Position numbers and translations under genes: made by a program. Positions 27,339 to 38,996 of a stretch of DNA of 64,000 nt are shown here, piece after piece (the stretch's first letter is position 1; each line of letters begins with the position of its first letter). Source of the stretch: Hyphomicrobiales bacterium (lineage in GTDB: Bacteria; Pseudomonadota; Alphaproteobacteria; Rhizobiales; Beijerinckiaceae); NCBI GenBank assembly GCA_027483945.1, contig JAIXTM010000014.1, positions 124,001 through 188,000 of the forward strand. The letters run 5' to 3'. The notes beneath the pieces are model-generated. The model was given only the letters and a program-made list of their open reading frames with translations, did not search any database and was not told the DNA's origin.

Positions 27339-28010
27339 TCAGCGCGCCATGGAGATGGACGCGCCGGACTTGGTGAGTACGCCCTCATAGCCCTCGCCGC
27401 CCGGGCGCAGGCGCGCCACGACGTTGCCGCCCGGCTGGTAGAGATAGATCTCCCCGTCCCGGTTCTCCCACGCGGTGATCCGCGCCAGATCGCGGTTGGC
27501 GCAGGACGAGGCCGAGGCGCGGTTGAGCTCCAGCACCTGCGCGCTGGACAGGTTGAGCCGGCAGGAGCCTCCCGCCGCGTCCCGCGCCCGCCACGTACCG
27601 ACCGCGCCGAGCCGGCCTGCGGGCGGCGGCGTCACGGCGCGCGGCTCCTCGGGCGGACGGGCGGCGACCACCGCCCCGCCCCCGCCGGGAATGTTGGGAT
27701 CCATGACCGTACCCGGCGTCGCGACCGGTCCGGGCGCGACCGCGCCGCCCGGCGGCGGCAGCGGCTCCGCCGTGATCGGGCCGGAGGACGGCGCGCCGTA
27801 GCCGCCATAGGGACCGGGCGCGGGCGCATCCGGCGCGTCGTTGTAGATCACGGTGGGACCGGAACCCGCCGAGGCGCCCACCGGCGCCGGCGGCGCGTAA
27901 TCCGGCCGCCCCCCGCCTGACAGGCGGGCGGACGAACAGCCGGCCGCGCCGAAGGCGACGATGCCTGCGGCGATCACCGCGATACGAAACCCTTGAGAAC
28001 CCGACACCAT
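27339..28010 (-). CDS. Lipoprotein with AprI/Inh-type metalloprotease inhibitor domain
   Basis: About 223 residues. A signal with lipobox GAAGC (FRIAVIAAGIVAFGAAGCSS) anchors it to a membrane. A 100-residue Pro/Gly/Ala-rich, disordered linker follows, then a C-terminal Inh barrel: VGTWRARDAAGGSCRLNLSS, SCANRDLARITAWENRDGEIYLYQPGGNVVARLRP and GYEGVLTKSGASISMAR, with the paired cysteines. Inh proteins block serralysin-type zinc proteases in the periplasm; no such protease gene is near. ATG 28010 was preferred to 28055, since the latter has no ribosome-binding site, but either is possible. Confidence 0.82.
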   Translation of the reverse strand: MVSGSQGFRIAVIAAGIVAFGAAGCSSARLSGGGRPDYAPPAPVGASAGSGPTVIYNDAPDAPAPGPYGGYGAPSSGPITAEPLPPPGGAVAPGPVATPGTVMDPNIPGGGGAVVAARPPEEPRAVTPPPAGRLGAVGTWRARDAAGGSCRLNLSSAQVLELNRASASSCANRDLARITAWENRDGEIYLYQPGGNVVARLRPGGEGYEGVLTKSGASISMAR

Positions 28011-28199
28011 CTGCTCTGCCCCGTCGCGGCGCCCGGCGCCGTCCCCGATTCGCATAGGACCATCGTAGCTTTTTTAGGGCCGGGACGGGATTTGACCACC
28101 GGTCCGTCCTCGGCCAGAAAACGTCGAAGGCAACGATCCGGCGCGCGTCAACGCGTCCGCCGCCGCTTCGTTCCGATCGAACCCGTCCGGACAGGTCCC

Positions 28200-29087
28200 A
28201 TGCAGCCATCGACAGCCGCGATCCGCCCGCGCCGCAGCGTGCTCTACATGCCCGGCTCCAATGCCCGCGCCATCGAGAAGGCGCGCACGCTGGACGCCGA
28301 CGCGGTGATCCTCGACCTGGAGGATTCCGTGGCGCCCGACGCCAAGGAGACGGCGCGCCGGCAGGTGGCGGACGCCGTGGCGGCGGGAGGCTTCGGCGGC
28401 CGCGAGGTCGTCATCCGCGTCAACGGCCTCGACAGTCCGTGGGCGGAAGCCGACATCGCGTTGGCCGGCGCCGCGGGGCCGGACGCCGTCCTCGTGCCGA
28501 AAGTGTCCGGGCCCGACGACCTGGAGCGGGCAGTGCTGCTGCTGGACGCGGCCGGCGCCCCGTCCTCCGTCGCGCTCTGGGCCATGGTGGAGACGCCGCT
28601 CGCGATCCTCAACATCGCGTCCATCGCCGGCGCCGCCCGTGCGACGCGGCTCACCTGCCTCGTGCTCGGCCTCAACGATCTCGCCAAGGAGACGCGCGCC
28701 CGCTTCGTGCCCGGCCGCGCCCCGATGCTGCCCTGGATCGTCGCCGCGCTGACCGCCGCCCGCGCCCACGGGCTCGACGTGATCGACGGCGTCTATAACC
28801 GGCTCGACGACGAGGCCGGCTTCCGCGCGGAATGCGAGGAGGGGCGCGATCTCGGCCTCGACGGCAAGACCCTGATCCATCCGAGCCAGATCGCCGCCGC
28901 GAACGCCGTCTTCGCGCCCTCCGCCGCCGAGCTGGACGATGCCCGCACGATCGCGGCCCTGTTCGACCTGCCGGAGAATGCCGGCAAGGGCGCCGTCGCC
29001 CATAACGGACGCATGGTGGAGCGGCTCCACGCCGACATGGCACGGCGCGTCATCGCGCTGGCCGACGCCATCGCGCGGCGGGGCTGA
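28200..29087 (+). CDS. CoA ester lyase (HpcH/HpaI, citrate lyase beta-like)
   Basis: A 295-residue TIM-barrel lyase. RRSVLYMPGSNARAIEKA and DAVILDLEDSVAPDAKETAR are the CitE-like signature with the metal-binding Glu/Asp; VRVNGLDSPWAEADIA-like and LDGKTLIHPSQIAAANAVFAP complete the family. Such enzymes cleave malyl-, methylmalyl- or citramalyl-CoA; which one cannot be told from sequence. There is no citrate lyase alpha or gamma gene, so it is not a citrate lyase complex subunit. It is 3 nt from the downstream DUF486 gene. Confidence 0.93.
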   Translation: MQPSTAAIRPRRSVLYMPGSNARAIEKARTLDADAVILDLEDSVAPDAKETARRQVADAVAAGGFGGREVVIRVNGLDSPWAEADIALAGAAGPDAVLVPKVSGPDDLERAVLLLDAAGAPSSVALWAMVETPLAILNIASIAGAARATRLTCLVLGLNDLAKETRARFVPGRAPMLPWIVAALTAARAHGLDVIDGVYNRLDDEAGFRAECEEGRDLGLDGKTLIHPSQIAAANAVFAPSAAELDDARTIAALFDLPENAGKGAVAHNGRMVERLHADMARRVIALADAIARRG

Positions 29088-29090
29088 TCC

Positions 29091-29450
29091 ATGCAGGTCC
29101 TCGCCTCGCCGACAATCCTGCCGATCATTCTCCTCGTCCTGTCGAACGTGTTCATGACGTTCGCCTGGTACGGACACCTGCGCTTCGCCACCGCGCCGCT
29201 CTGGATCGCGGTCATGGCGAGTTGGGCCATCGCCTTTGTTGAATATTGGCTGGCCGTGCCGGCCAACCGCATCGGCCACCAGGTCTATTCGGCGGCCGAA
29301 CTGAAGACGATGCAGGAGGTGATCACGCTCGTCGTCTTCGCGGGGTTCGCCGTGCTCTACCTCAAGGAGCCGCTGACGCTGAACCACCTCGTCGGGTTCG
29401 GCTTCATCGCCCTCGGCGCCTTCTTCGTCTTCCGCGGCCCCTTGGGCTGA
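29091..29450 (+). CDS. DUF486 family small membrane protein
   Basis: A 119-residue protein with four predicted helices and the DUF486 core MTFAWYGHLRF, WAIAFVEYWLAVPANRIGHQVYSAAELKTMQEVITL. The family resembles small multidrug-type exporters in fold but has no settled function. The start follows the CoA lyase stop by 3 nt, indicating a two-gene operon. It converges with the sugar dehydrogenase gene by 4 nt. Confidence 0.9.
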   Translation: MQVLASPTILPIILLVLSNVFMTFAWYGHLRFATAPLWIAVMASWAIAFVEYWLAVPANRIGHQVYSAAELKTMQEVITLVVFAGFAVLYLKEPLTLNHLVGFGFIALGAFFVFRGPLG

Positions 29451-29454
29451 CGCG

Positions 29455-30570
29455 CTAGCGCGCCGGCCTCACCCGCAGCAGGCTGCCATTGGCGGCATCG
29501 GTGAGGAGATAAAGAAAGCCGTCCGGCCCCTGACGCACGTCGCGGATGCGGGCATTGAGGTTGCCGAGCAGCCGCTCCTCCCCGGTGACCCGCTCCCCCG
29601 AGAGAGTCAGCCGCACCAGGACGCGCCCGGCCAGCGCGCCGACGAAGGCGCTGCCCTTGAAGGCCGGGAAGGCGTCACCCGTATAGAAGGTCATGCCGGA
29701 CGGGGCGACCGACGGGTCCCAGTAGAAGACCGGCTGCTCCATGCCGGGCTTCGCCGTCCCCTCGCCGATCCTGAGGCCCGAATAGTCGACGCCGTAGGTG
29801 ATGACCGGCCAGCCGTAATTCTTGCCGGCCGCGGGCACGTTGACCTCGTCGCCGCCGCGGGCGCCGTGCTCCACGGTCCAGAGCCTGCCGCTCTCCGGAT
29901 GCAGCGCGGCGGACTGGATGTTGCGGTGGCCGTAGGACCAGATCTCGGGCTTCGCGTCGCTGCGCCCGACGAAGGGATTGTCCCGCGGGATCGAGCCGTC
30001 GCGGTTGATCCGGACGACCTTGCCGAGCGTCTCGGTCAGGTCCTGCGCCTTCTCCTTCTCGGTGAAACGGTCGCCGGTCGTGATGAAGAGCGTCTTGTCC
30101 CGGCCGAAGACGAGGCGCGAGCCCCAATGGTTCGGGCCGCCATAGGCCGGCTCCTGGCGCCAGATCACCCTGACGTCGGAAAGGCCCGTCGCGGCCTCGT
30201 TGAGAACGCCGCGCGCCACGGCCGTGGCGCCGTTCCCGCCGGGACGCTCCTCGGCGAAGGAGAGATAGACGGCGCGGTTCTGGGCGAAATCCGGATCGAG
30301 CGCGATGTCGAGGAGCCCGCCCTGGCCGCGCGCCCGGACCGCGGGCACGCCGGACAGGGGCTCCGACAGGCGCCCGTCCGCGACGAGGCGCAGGCGGCCC
30401 GGCCGCTCGGTGACGAGGATGCGCCCGTCGGGCAGGAACGCCATGCCCCAGGGATTGGCGAGGCCGGACACGACAGTGTCGACGGCGAGCGCCGGATTGG
30501 CGGGAGCGGGGGCCTGGGCCTGGGCGGCGACAGGCGCGAACAGGGCGAGAGCGAGAAGGAGCGGGCGCAT
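29455..30570 (-). CDS. PQQ-dependent aldose sugar dehydrogenase (YliI/Asd type)
   Basis: A 371-residue soluble beta-propeller. A Sec signal ([20 protein letters not shown]) is followed by [102 protein letters not shown] and [18 protein letters not shown], the GSDH family blocks including the catalytic His region. It should oxidise sugars in the periplasm and pass electrons to the respiratory chain. ATG 30570 has GGAGA upstream and begins a proper signal peptide; a longer frame from 30645 does not. No pqq genes are here. Confidence 0.94.
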   Translation of the reverse strand: MRPLLLALALFAPVAAQAQAPAPANPALAVDTVVSGLANPWGMAFLPDGRILVTERPGRLRLVADGRLSEPLSGVPAVRARGQGGLLDIALDPDFAQNRAVYLSFAEERPGGNGATAVARGVLNEAATGLSDVRVIWRQEPAYGGPNHWGSRLVFGRDKTLFITTGDRFTEKEKAQDLTETLGKVVRINRDGSIPRDNPFVGRSDAKPEIWSYGHRNIQSAALHPESGRLWTVEHGARGGDEVNVPAAGKNYGWPVITYGVDYSGLRIGEGTAKPGMEQPVFYWDPSVAPSGMTFYTGDAFPAFKGSAFVGALAGRVLVRLTLSGERVTGEERLLGNLNARIRDVRQGPDGFLYLLTDAANGSLLRVRPAR

Positions 30571-30678
30571 GGGGTCTCCGGCCTTTCGCCGCGTCGCGAT
30601 GCGCGGCTGTTCCGGAGAGCCTAGGCGGATGGTCCGGTCAGACAAGGGTGCCTGACGCGCGAAGCCATCAAAGCTGCG

Positions 30679-30846
30679 TCAGCCGATCTGGGCCAAAGTG
30701 GCGAAGGTCGTGGCGATGCAGGCGCTGCCGATCAGGGCCATCAGGACCAGCGAGGCCTTGAACTGGCGCTCGGCTTCCTCGCGGCGCATCGTCGTGGCGA
30801 CGGGGCGGCGATAGTCGGCGATGCGGATCGGCTCGTTCGTCATCAT
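30679..30846 (-). CDS. Small single-helix membrane protein, unknown
   Basis: A 55-residue ORF beginning MMTNEPIRIADYRRP, with GAGGAG six bases before the ATG. A basic amphipathic stretch (RREEAERQFK) precedes one hydrophobic helix (ASLVLMALIGSACIATTFATLA). No family recognised. The strong ribosome-binding site and positive-inside topology argue that it is real. It lies 108 nt upstream of the sugar dehydrogenase on the same strand. Confidence 0.55.
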   Translation of the reverse strand: MMTNEPIRIADYRRPVATTMRREEAERQFKASLVLMALIGSACIATTFATLAQIG

Positions 30847-30999
30847 CGTCTGCTCCTCGGTCCTGTCGGCCGTGCCGACGATGGGACCTTGCCTGTGCGG
30901 CGTTCCGATCGCGGTGCGCTGGCGCACGGGCCTTCTGGCTATGGGCTGGAAAACGAACGCGAAAACTGAAGTTTGGTTCCGCGGCCGCGTTCCGGCGGC

Positions 31000-31221
31000 T
31001 CAGCGCACGTCGTAAAGGTGGGCCATGGAGGGCCGGTCCATCAGCGCCGAGGGCGGCGTCGTCTGGCCGACGAGGTCGCCGATGGCCGTGTTCAGCGCGC
31101 CGGCGAAGCCCGCGACGACAACGATCAGCGCCATGCCCAGCATGCGCTCGGCGCGGGTGCGGCGGGCCTTGTAGGACGGGCGCAGGGCCCGGGCGGGATG
31201 GATGTCGAGAGCGTGGGACAT
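31000..31221 (-). CDS. Small single-helix membrane protein, unknown
   Basis: A 73-residue ORF beginning MSHALDIHPARALRPSYKARRTRAERM, then one hydrophobic helix (LGMALIVVVAGFAGALNTAIGDLVG) and a polar tail. GGGAGG lies six bases before ATG 31221. Layout resembles the 55-residue neighbour at 30679 (basic N-terminus, one helix), though the sequences do not align clearly. No family recognised. Confidence 0.55.
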   Translation of the reverse strand: MSHALDIHPARALRPSYKARRTRAERMLGMALIVVVAGFAGALNTAIGDLVGQTTPPSALMDRPSMAHLYDVR

Positions 31222-31320
31222 GGTTGCCTCCCGGAACGCGAACGACCGCGTTCCATGGAGGCGAGAATGGCGCGGCCGGAGCGGCGGCGCGGTGCGCCGC
31301 CGCACGCAGCCTTCAAGGGG

Positions 31321-32295
31321 TCAGGCGGGCTCGACGCCGGCCGCTTTCACCACCGCCTGCCACTTGGCGATCTCCTCGCGCAGATAGGCGGCGAAGGCGG
31401 CCGGATCGCGCGGGTTGACCGCGATGCCCTGGGTGACGATCGCGTCGCGCACGGCGGGCTTCGCCAGGGCGTCGAGCACGGCCTTGGTCAGCGCCTGGTG
31501 GGCCGGGGCGGGGATCGCGGCGGGGGCGAAGATCGCGATCCAGGCATCGGCCTCCGCGTCGGGGATGCCCACGGCCTTCAGCAGCGGCACGGCCGGCAAT
31601 TGCGGGGCCGGCACCGTGGAGGCGATGGCGATCGCCTTCATCTGGTTGCCCTGGATCTGGCCGAGCACGCTCGGCAGCGTCGAATAGGCGACATCGATCC
31701 GCCCGGCCACCAGCTCCTGGGCGAGCGGCGCCGCGCCGCGGAACGGCACGTGGGTCATCTCGATCCCGGCGCGGGTCTTCAGGAGCTCCATCGCCAGATG
31801 CGAGGCCGAGCCCGCCCCTGTCGACCCGTAATTGAGTGCGCCGGGCTTAGCCTTGGCGAGCGCGATCAGGCCCTTCACGTCGCTGACGCCCAGATCGTTC
31901 TTGACCACGAGGGCATGCTGGAGGTCGGCGACGCCGGCAACCGGCACGAAATCCTTCACCGGGTCGTAGCCCGGCTCCCTCAGCAGGAAGGAATTGGTGG
32001 CGTGGGTCTGGTTGGTGCCCAGCACGAGCGTATGGCCGTCGGCCTCGCCCCGCGCGACCTGGCGGGTGCCGGCGGCGCCCGAAGCTCCCGCCACGTTCTC
32101 CACCACGACGGTCTGGCCGAGCGCGGACGACATCTCGGCGGCGATGATCCGCGCGAAGACGTCCACCGACCCGCCGGCCGTATAGGGCACGACGAGCTTG
32201 ACGGGGCGGGACGGGAAGGTCTGCGCGCGCAGCGCGCTCGGCACGGCAAAGAGGCCGGCCATCGCGCCGAGGGCGGCGCGGCGGGTGATGGTCAT
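31321..32295 (-). CDS. Tripartite tricarboxylate transporter substrate-binding protein (Bug family)
   Basis: A 324-residue periplasmic protein. MTITRRAALGAMAGLFAVPSALRAQ is a twin-arginine-like signal. The mature part follows the Bug/TctC pattern: FPSRPVKLVVPYTAGGSVDVFARIIA, VVVENVAGASGAAGT, GKPGALNYGSTGAGSASHLAMELLK-like, VPFRGAAPLAQELVAGRIDVAYS. Ligand (usually a carboxylate) is unknown. No tctA/tctB membrane genes are adjacent, so it is an orphan receptor. It is divergent from the aminotransferase gene across 270 nt. Confidence 0.92.
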   Translation of the reverse strand: MTITRRAALGAMAGLFAVPSALRAQTFPSRPVKLVVPYTAGGSVDVFARIIAAEMSSALGQTVVVENVAGASGAAGTRQVARGEADGHTLVLGTNQTHATNSFLLREPGYDPVKDFVPVAGVADLQHALVVKNDLGVSDVKGLIALAKAKPGALNYGSTGAGSASHLAMELLKTRAGIEMTHVPFRGAAPLAQELVAGRIDVAYSTLPSVLGQIQGNQMKAIAIASTVPAPQLPAVPLLKAVGIPDAEADAWIAIFAPAAIPAPAHQALTKAVLDALAKPAVRDAIVTQGIAVNPRDPAAFAAYLREEIAKWQAVVKAAGVEPA

Positions 32296-32421
32296 CTGGC
32301 GTCACTCCCTGGCCGGCAGCGGCCCCCTGGCGGGGCGGCACCGGCGGTTCTGGCACCCGCTTGCCGCGGGCTTGAGCCCCGATCCTGACACAGCCGGCGG
32401 AACCGGTCAGCCGCAAGCTGA

Positions 32422-33768
<1,347 letters not shown>

Positions 33769-33829
33769 TCGCCCTCGCGGATGGCGGGATGCCGCCATCC
33801 GCCGCTATGCCCAGCCCGTCCCGGAGGCG

Positions 33830-34246
33830 ATGGCCCTGTCGCTCGACCTCGTCCATACGCTCCCCGTCCGCGTCTATTACGAGGACACCGACTTTTCGGG
33901 CGTCGTCTACCATGCAAGCTATCTGCGCTTCATGGAGCGCGGCCGCACCGAGTTGATCCGCGACCTCGGCATCGCCCAGTCCGAGCTCTTCGACAACGAC
34001 ACCGCGCTCGCCTTCGCGGTCCGGCGCATGGCGATCGAGTTCGTGAAGCCCGCCCGCATGGACGACATGCTCACCATCGAGACGCGGCCCGTCGCCGCCC
34101 GGGGCGCGACCATGGACCTCGCCCAGCGCGTCCTGCGCGGCGAGGAGGTGCTGGTGGAAGCGAAGGTCACCGTCGCCTGCATCGGCGGGGGCCGCGCCCG
34201 CCGCATCCCCGACACGCTGCGCCGGCGGCTTCGCTTGCCCGATTGA
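33830..34246 (+). CDS. ybgC: Tol-Pal-associated acyl-CoA thioesterase YbgC
   Basis: A 138-residue hot-dog fold thioesterase. The catalytic signature VYYEDTDFSGVVYHASYLRFMERGRTE is intact, with the Asp of D-T-D in place. YbgC hydrolyses acyl-CoA at the inner membrane and is genetically tied to the Tol system. ATG 33830 is very close to GGAGG (2-nt gap); the frame is open to 33725, but that part overlaps the aminotransferase end. 210 nt separate it from tolQ, so tolQ may have its own promoter. Confidence 0.94.
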   Translation: MALSLDLVHTLPVRVYYEDTDFSGVVYHASYLRFMERGRTELIRDLGIAQSELFDNDTALAFAVRRMAIEFVKPARMDDMLTIETRPVAARGATMDLAQRVLRGEEVLVEAKVTVACIGGGRARRIPDTLRRRLRLPD

Positions 34247-34456
34247 GCCGATATCAACCCGGCTTTAACCTTACCTCTGTCTTAAAGATATCACGGCGGT
34301 TGTTGACGTCGCGATCTGCGCCCTGACGCCCTTATTTCGACAGATTCGGGGCGTTGTGAGCGCATATTCGCTCGTTACCAGCGCCAGTTCCGCGGGACGC
34401 CCCGAGCGTCTCGCCGGTCCGGCCGCGCCGGGACGAGACAGTGTGAAGGACCGACG

Positions 34457-35173
<717 letters not shown>

Positions 35174-35188
35174 CGGGAGACACGCGCC

Positions 35189-35641
35189 ATGGGCATGTCG
35201 GTCGGAGCATCGGGAGCGGGCGGCGGGCGCAGGCGGCGGGGCCGCGCGCGCGGCGCCCCCATGTCCGAGATCAACATGACGCCGTTCATCGACGTCATGC
35301 TCGTCCTGCTGATCATCTTCATGGTCGCGGCGCCGCTCCTGACGGCGGGCGTGCCCATCGACCTGCCGCAGACCTCGGCCAAGCCGCTGAACATCGAGAC
35401 CAAGCCGATCACCCTCTCGGTGGACGACAAGGGCAAGGTCTTCCTGGGCGAGGTCGAGGTGCCCGACGCCGAGATCGTCAATCGCATCCGGGCCGAGGCC
35501 AAGCAGGGCTTCGAGGAGCGCATCTACATCCGCGGGCACCGCAAGGTGGATTACGGCCGGGTCGCCCAGGTCATGTCCATCGTGACCGCCGCCGGCTTCA
35601 AGAAGGTGGCGCTCGTCACCGAGACGGACGGGAAGGCGTGA
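35189..35641 (+). CDS. tolR: Tol-Pal system protein TolR
   Basis: A 150-residue ExbD/TolR protein. After a Gly/Arg-rich cytosolic N-terminus ([17 protein letters not shown]) comes [25 protein letters not shown], whose membrane Asp is the proton-conducting residue. The periplasmic domain carries [10 protein letters not shown] and [18 protein letters not shown] second ATG six bases downstream (35195) could also serve as start. Confidence 0.96.
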   Translation: MGMSVGASGAGGGRRRRGRARGAPMSEINMTPFIDVMLVLLIIFMVAAPLLTAGVPIDLPQTSAKPLNIETKPITLSVDDKGKVFLGEVEVPDAEIVNRIRAEAKQGFEERIYIRGHRKVDYGRVAQVMSIVTAAGFKKVALVTETDGKA

Positions 35642-35648
35642 GGTCGCG

Positions 35649-36767
35649 TTGAAGTTCGATCGCAGCGAACCTGGCATCATCGTTTCCGGGCTCGGCCACG
35701 CCGCCGTGCTCGTGGCCGGGCTCGTGGCGTTCCAGGGCATGCCCCCCAAGGGCGCCGAGGACAGCGTCGCGGTCGAGGTGATCAGCGACACCCAGTTCTC
35801 CCAGCTGACCAAGGGCGAGCGCCAGGCCAGGACCATCCAGGAAAACCCCAAGCCCCGCGCCGACCGCGTGGCCGAGGTGATCGAGCAGAAGGACCCGGGC
35901 GAGGCCAAGCGCGACACGCCCGCGCCCCCGACCCGCCCGGCGGACCTGAAGATCGCCGAGGAGGCCGTCGCGCCCCAGCAGACCCCGCCGCCGCCCGCCC
36001 GTCCGCAGGTGGCGCAAACCAAGCCGGAGCCGAAGCCCGAGCCGCCCCAGCCCGATCCGAAGGCCACCGAGGACCTGGCGCGCCTCGCCGACCAGGCTGA
36101 ACTCGTGCGCCTCGCCAAGGCGGCCGAGGACGATGCGCGCGCCAAGGCGGACGCGAAGGCGAAAGCCGACGCGGATGCCAAGGCCAAGGCGCTCGCCAAG
36201 CTGAAGGCCGACGCCGACGCCAAGCTGAAGGCCGAGGCGGATGCCAAGGCGAAGGCCAAGGCGGATGCGATCGCGAAGGCCAAGGCGGACGCCGACGCCA
36301 AGGCGCGTCGCGAGGCCGAGCTCGCCCAGAAGTTCAACCCCGGCGACATCAACAGGCTGCTGACGTCGAAGGAGCCGACGCAGTCCACCGGCGCCACCGG
36401 CCGCGAGGTCGTCCGCACCGCCTCGCTCGGCACGCCGACGGCGAACGCGCCCAAGCTCAGCGTCAACCAGATCGGCGCGCTCATCGGCATCCTGCGCGAG
36501 CAGATCGAGCGCTGCTATTCGGCCCCGATCGGTGCCACCGGCGGCCAGATCACGCTGCCGCTCATCAGGGTGGAGCTGAACCAGGACGGCTCGCTGGCCA
36601 ATGACCCGCGCATCATGCGCTCCGGGTCGTCCACCATCGACCGGTCCGTCACCGACGCCGCCCAGCGCGCGATCCGCCGCTGCGCCCCCTACAAGATCCC
36701 CGCCCAGTTCGCGCCCTTCTACAGCGACTGGCGCTCCATGACCGTCGAGTTCGAGCCTCCGGCCTGA
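35649..36767 (+). CDS. tolA: Tol-Pal system protein TolA (cell envelope integrity)
   Basis: A 372-residue protein with a TTG start at 35649 preceded by GAGG and no ATG or GTG alternative. Residues 10-30 form the inner-membrane anchor ([19 protein letters not shown]). A Pro-rich stretch follows, then a coiled coil of repeating Ala/Lys/Asp (about 154-227, many K-A-D-A units). The C-terminal TolA/TonB-like domain (about 266-372) has two cysteines, in [10 protein letters not shown] and RRCAPYKIP. TolA spans the periplasm to touch Pal and TolB. Confidence 0.95.
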   Translation: MKFDRSEPGIIVSGLGHAAVLVAGLVAFQGMPPKGAEDSVAVEVISDTQFSQLTKGERQARTIQENPKPRADRVAEVIEQKDPGEAKRDTPAPPTRPADLKIAEEAVAPQQTPPPPARPQVAQTKPEPKPEPPQPDPKATEDLARLADQAELVRLAKAAEDDARAKADAKAKADADAKAKALAKLKADADAKLKAEADAKAKAKADAIAKAKADADAKARREAELAQKFNPGDINRLLTSKEPTQSTGATGREVVRTASLGTPTANAPKLSVNQIGALIGILREQIERCYSAPIGATGGQITLPLIRVELNQDGSLANDPRIMRSGSSTIDRSVTDAAQRAIRRCAPYKIPAQFAPFYSDWRSMTVEFEPPA

Positions 36768-36807
36768 CAGCTCGGCGCCGCCCGGAGCGGAGCCCTTACG
36801 GAAGAGA

Positions 36808-38145
36808 ATGATGCATCGCCGCCAATTCCTCGGAGCCCTGTCCCTGCTCGCGCCCGGCCTCGGCCTTGTCGCGCAGACCGCGCCCGCATCCGCCGAGCTG
36901 TCGATCCGCGTCGGTCCGGGCTCGTCGTTCCAGCCCATGCCGATCGCGGTGACCGACTTCGCCGGCGAGGCGCAGGCCGGCCAGCAGATGGCCGGGGTCA
37001 TCACCAACAACCTGAAGCGCTCCGGCTATTTCCTGCCGGTGGACAAGGCCCGCTTCCCCGAGCGCGCGCCCTCCATCGACGCCGTGCCGGCCTTCCAGGC
37101 CTGGGCCGCCGCCGGCGTGCAGGCGCTCGTCACCGGCCGCGTGACCCGCGACGGCTCCGGCCAGCTTCGCACCGAGTTCCGGCTCTGGGACGTGCTGACC
37201 GGCCAGCAGATCGTCGGCGAGCGCTACGTCTCCGGCGCCGCCGACTGGCGCCGCATCGCCCATGTCGTCTCCGACGCGGTCTATTCCAAGATCACGGGCC
37301 TTGGCGGCTTCTTCGACACCAAGGTCGTGTTCGTCGACGAATCCGGCCCGAAGGAGAACCGCAACAGGCGCCTCGCCGTCATGGACCAGGACGGCGCCAA
37401 TGTGCGCTACCTGCGCGCCGGCCAGGGCAATGTGGGCATGCCGCGCTATTCCCCCGCCGGGCAGATGATCGCCTACATCTCCCAGCGCATCGGCGACCCG
37501 GCCCGCGTCAGCATCATGAACATGGACACCGAGGAGCAGCAGCTCGTCGTCGATGCCCAGGAGATGACGACCAGCCCGCGCTTCACGCCCGACGGCAGCC
37601 GCGTCGTCATCACGCTCAACCGCGGCGGCAGCTCCAACCTCTACCTCGTCGACCTGCGCTCGCGCGCGGCGACGCCGCTCACCGACACGAGCGGCATCGA
37701 CACCGCGGCCTCCTTCTCCCCGGACGGCTCCCAGATCGTGTTCGAGAGCAATCGCGGCGGCTCGCAGCAGATCTACCTGATGGGCGCGTCCGGCGGCGGG
37801 GCGCGGCGCATCTCCTTCGGCGAGGGCGGCGCCTATGGCCAGCCGGTCTGGTCCCCGCGCGGCGACTTTATCGCCTTCACCCGCCAGCGCGGCGGCTCCT
37901 TCGCCATCGGCATCATGAAGCCGGACGGCACGGGCGAGCGCATCCTGACCGAGGGCTTCCACAACGAGGCGCCCACCTGGGCGCCCAACGGCCAGTACAT
38001 CATGTTCTACCGCGATCCGGGCGGGCAGGGCGGCGGCAAGCTCTACATGGTGGACATCACCGGCCGCGTGGAGGTTCCGGTGCCGACGCCGGGCTTCGCT
38101 TCCGAGCCGGCCTGGTCGCCGCTCCTCACCGAGGCGCGCCGCTGA
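36808..38145 (+). CDS. tolB: Tol-Pal system protein TolB
   Basis: A 445-residue periplasmic protein. A Sec signal (MMHRRQFLGALSLLAPGLGLVAQTAPASA) is followed by the N-terminal domain and a beta-propeller of PD40 repeats (FSPDGSQIVFESNRGGSQQIYLM, WSPRGDFIAFTRQRGGSFAIGIM, WAPNGQYIMFYRD). TolB binds Pal and passes it between partners. An ATGATG doublet gives two near-equal starts; GGAAGAG stands before the first. Confidence 0.97.
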   Translation: MMHRRQFLGALSLLAPGLGLVAQTAPASAELSIRVGPGSSFQPMPIAVTDFAGEAQAGQQMAGVITNNLKRSGYFLPVDKARFPERAPSIDAVPAFQAWAAAGVQALVTGRVTRDGSGQLRTEFRLWDVLTGQQIVGERYVSGAADWRRIAHVVSDAVYSKITGLGGFFDTKVVFVDESGPKENRNRRLAVMDQDGANVRYLRAGQGNVGMPRYSPAGQMIAYISQRIGDPARVSIMNMDTEEQQLVVDAQEMTTSPRFTPDGSRVVITLNRGGSSNLYLVDLRSRAATPLTDTSGIDTAASFSPDGSQIVFESNRGGSQQIYLMGASGGGARRISFGEGGAYGQPVWSPRGDFIAFTRQRGGSFAIGIMKPDGTGERILTEGFHNEAPTWAPNGQYIMFYRDPGGQGGGKLYMVDITGRVEVPVPTPGFASEPAWSPLLTEARR

Positions 38146-38264
38146 CCTTCACCGCCCGTTAACCCTGAGAAACACTTTCACGAAATTGCCTAAATGCAAC
38201 AGGCCTCGGAAAGCCCCGATCAAGGTTGACGGAACCTTCGCTTAACCAACCAGCCCTAGTCCTG

Positions 38265-38285
38265 AACCCCGAGAAGCAAGGGGTT
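38265..38285 (+). promoter_or_regulatory. Small hairpin in the tolB-pal gap
   Basis: AACCCC / GGGGTT with a nine-base loop sits in the 183-nt gap between tolB and pal. The gap also holds two TTAACC boxes (about 38159 and 38242) and a TTGACG (38226-38231). Extra pal transcription may start here, but I see no convincing -10 element at the right distance. Confidence 0.3.
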
Positions 38286-38328
38286 GTGAGGCCGCCTTAG
38301 GCCCGACCGCCAGAAGGAGTTTTCGCCG

Positions 38329-38823
38329 ATGATGTCCATCGCCACGCCGCGGGCCGCCAAGCTCGCCGTCCTGTTCGCCGTCGGGCTGTCGCTCGCGGCG
38401 TGCTCGAAGAACCAGAATGCCGACGGCTTCGGGGCCGGCGGCGCCGCGACCCCGGGCAGCGCCCAGGACTTCGTCGTCAATGTCGGCGACCGCGTCTTCT
38501 TCGAGACCGATTCCACCGACCTGACGCCGACCGCCACCGCCACGCTCGACAAGCAGGCCCAGTGGCTGAGCCAGTATCCGCGCTACACCTTCACCATCGA
38601 GGGCCATGCCGACGAGCGCGGCACCGCGGAATACAACTATTCCCTCGGCGCCACCCGCGCCCAGTCGGTCCGCGACTACCTCGCCTCGCGCGGCGTCTCG
38701 CCGGCCCGGATGAAGACGATCTCCTACGGCAAGACCCGCCCGGTCGCGGTCTGCAACGACATTTCCTGCTGGTCGCAGAACCGCCGCGCGGTCACCGTCC
38801 TCGGCGGCGGCCCGACCTCCTGA
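38329..38823 (+). CDS. pal: Peptidoglycan-associated lipoprotein Pal
   Basis: A 164-residue lipoprotein. Lipobox LAAC (LFAVGLSLAACSKNQ) marks the lipidated Cys. The OmpA-like domain has VYFETDST-like (FFETDSTDLTPTATATLDKQAQWL) and the peptidoglycan-binding GHADERGTAEYNYSLGATRAQSVRDYL block. It ties the outer membrane to peptidoglycan. ATG 38329 has AAGGAG eight bases upstream. Confidence 0.97.
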   Translation: MMSIATPRAAKLAVLFAVGLSLAACSKNQNADGFGAGGAATPGSAQDFVVNVGDRVFFETDSTDLTPTATATLDKQAQWLSQYPRYTFTIEGHADERGTAEYNYSLGATRAQSVRDYLASRGVSPARMKTISYGKTRPVAVCNDISCWSQNRRAVTVLGGGPTS

Positions 38824-38996
38824 TCCCGGCGGGATCGGCTGACGGACACGGACGGCGCCCGCGAGGGCGCCGTTTGCCGTTCGAAGCCCCGCCACCAGCC
38901 GCATTTTGGCCTTGAGATTGGCGTGTGATACAGCCGCTGTGCTTCGCCGATCCCCGGCCTCGAATGCCGGCACCGAACGACAGGCTCTCCACCCCG

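Noticed and set aside
34247-34456. A promoter for tolQ based on TTGACG at 34303-34308.
   Set aside because: The bases 17 positions downstream (ACGCCC) do not resemble a -10 element.
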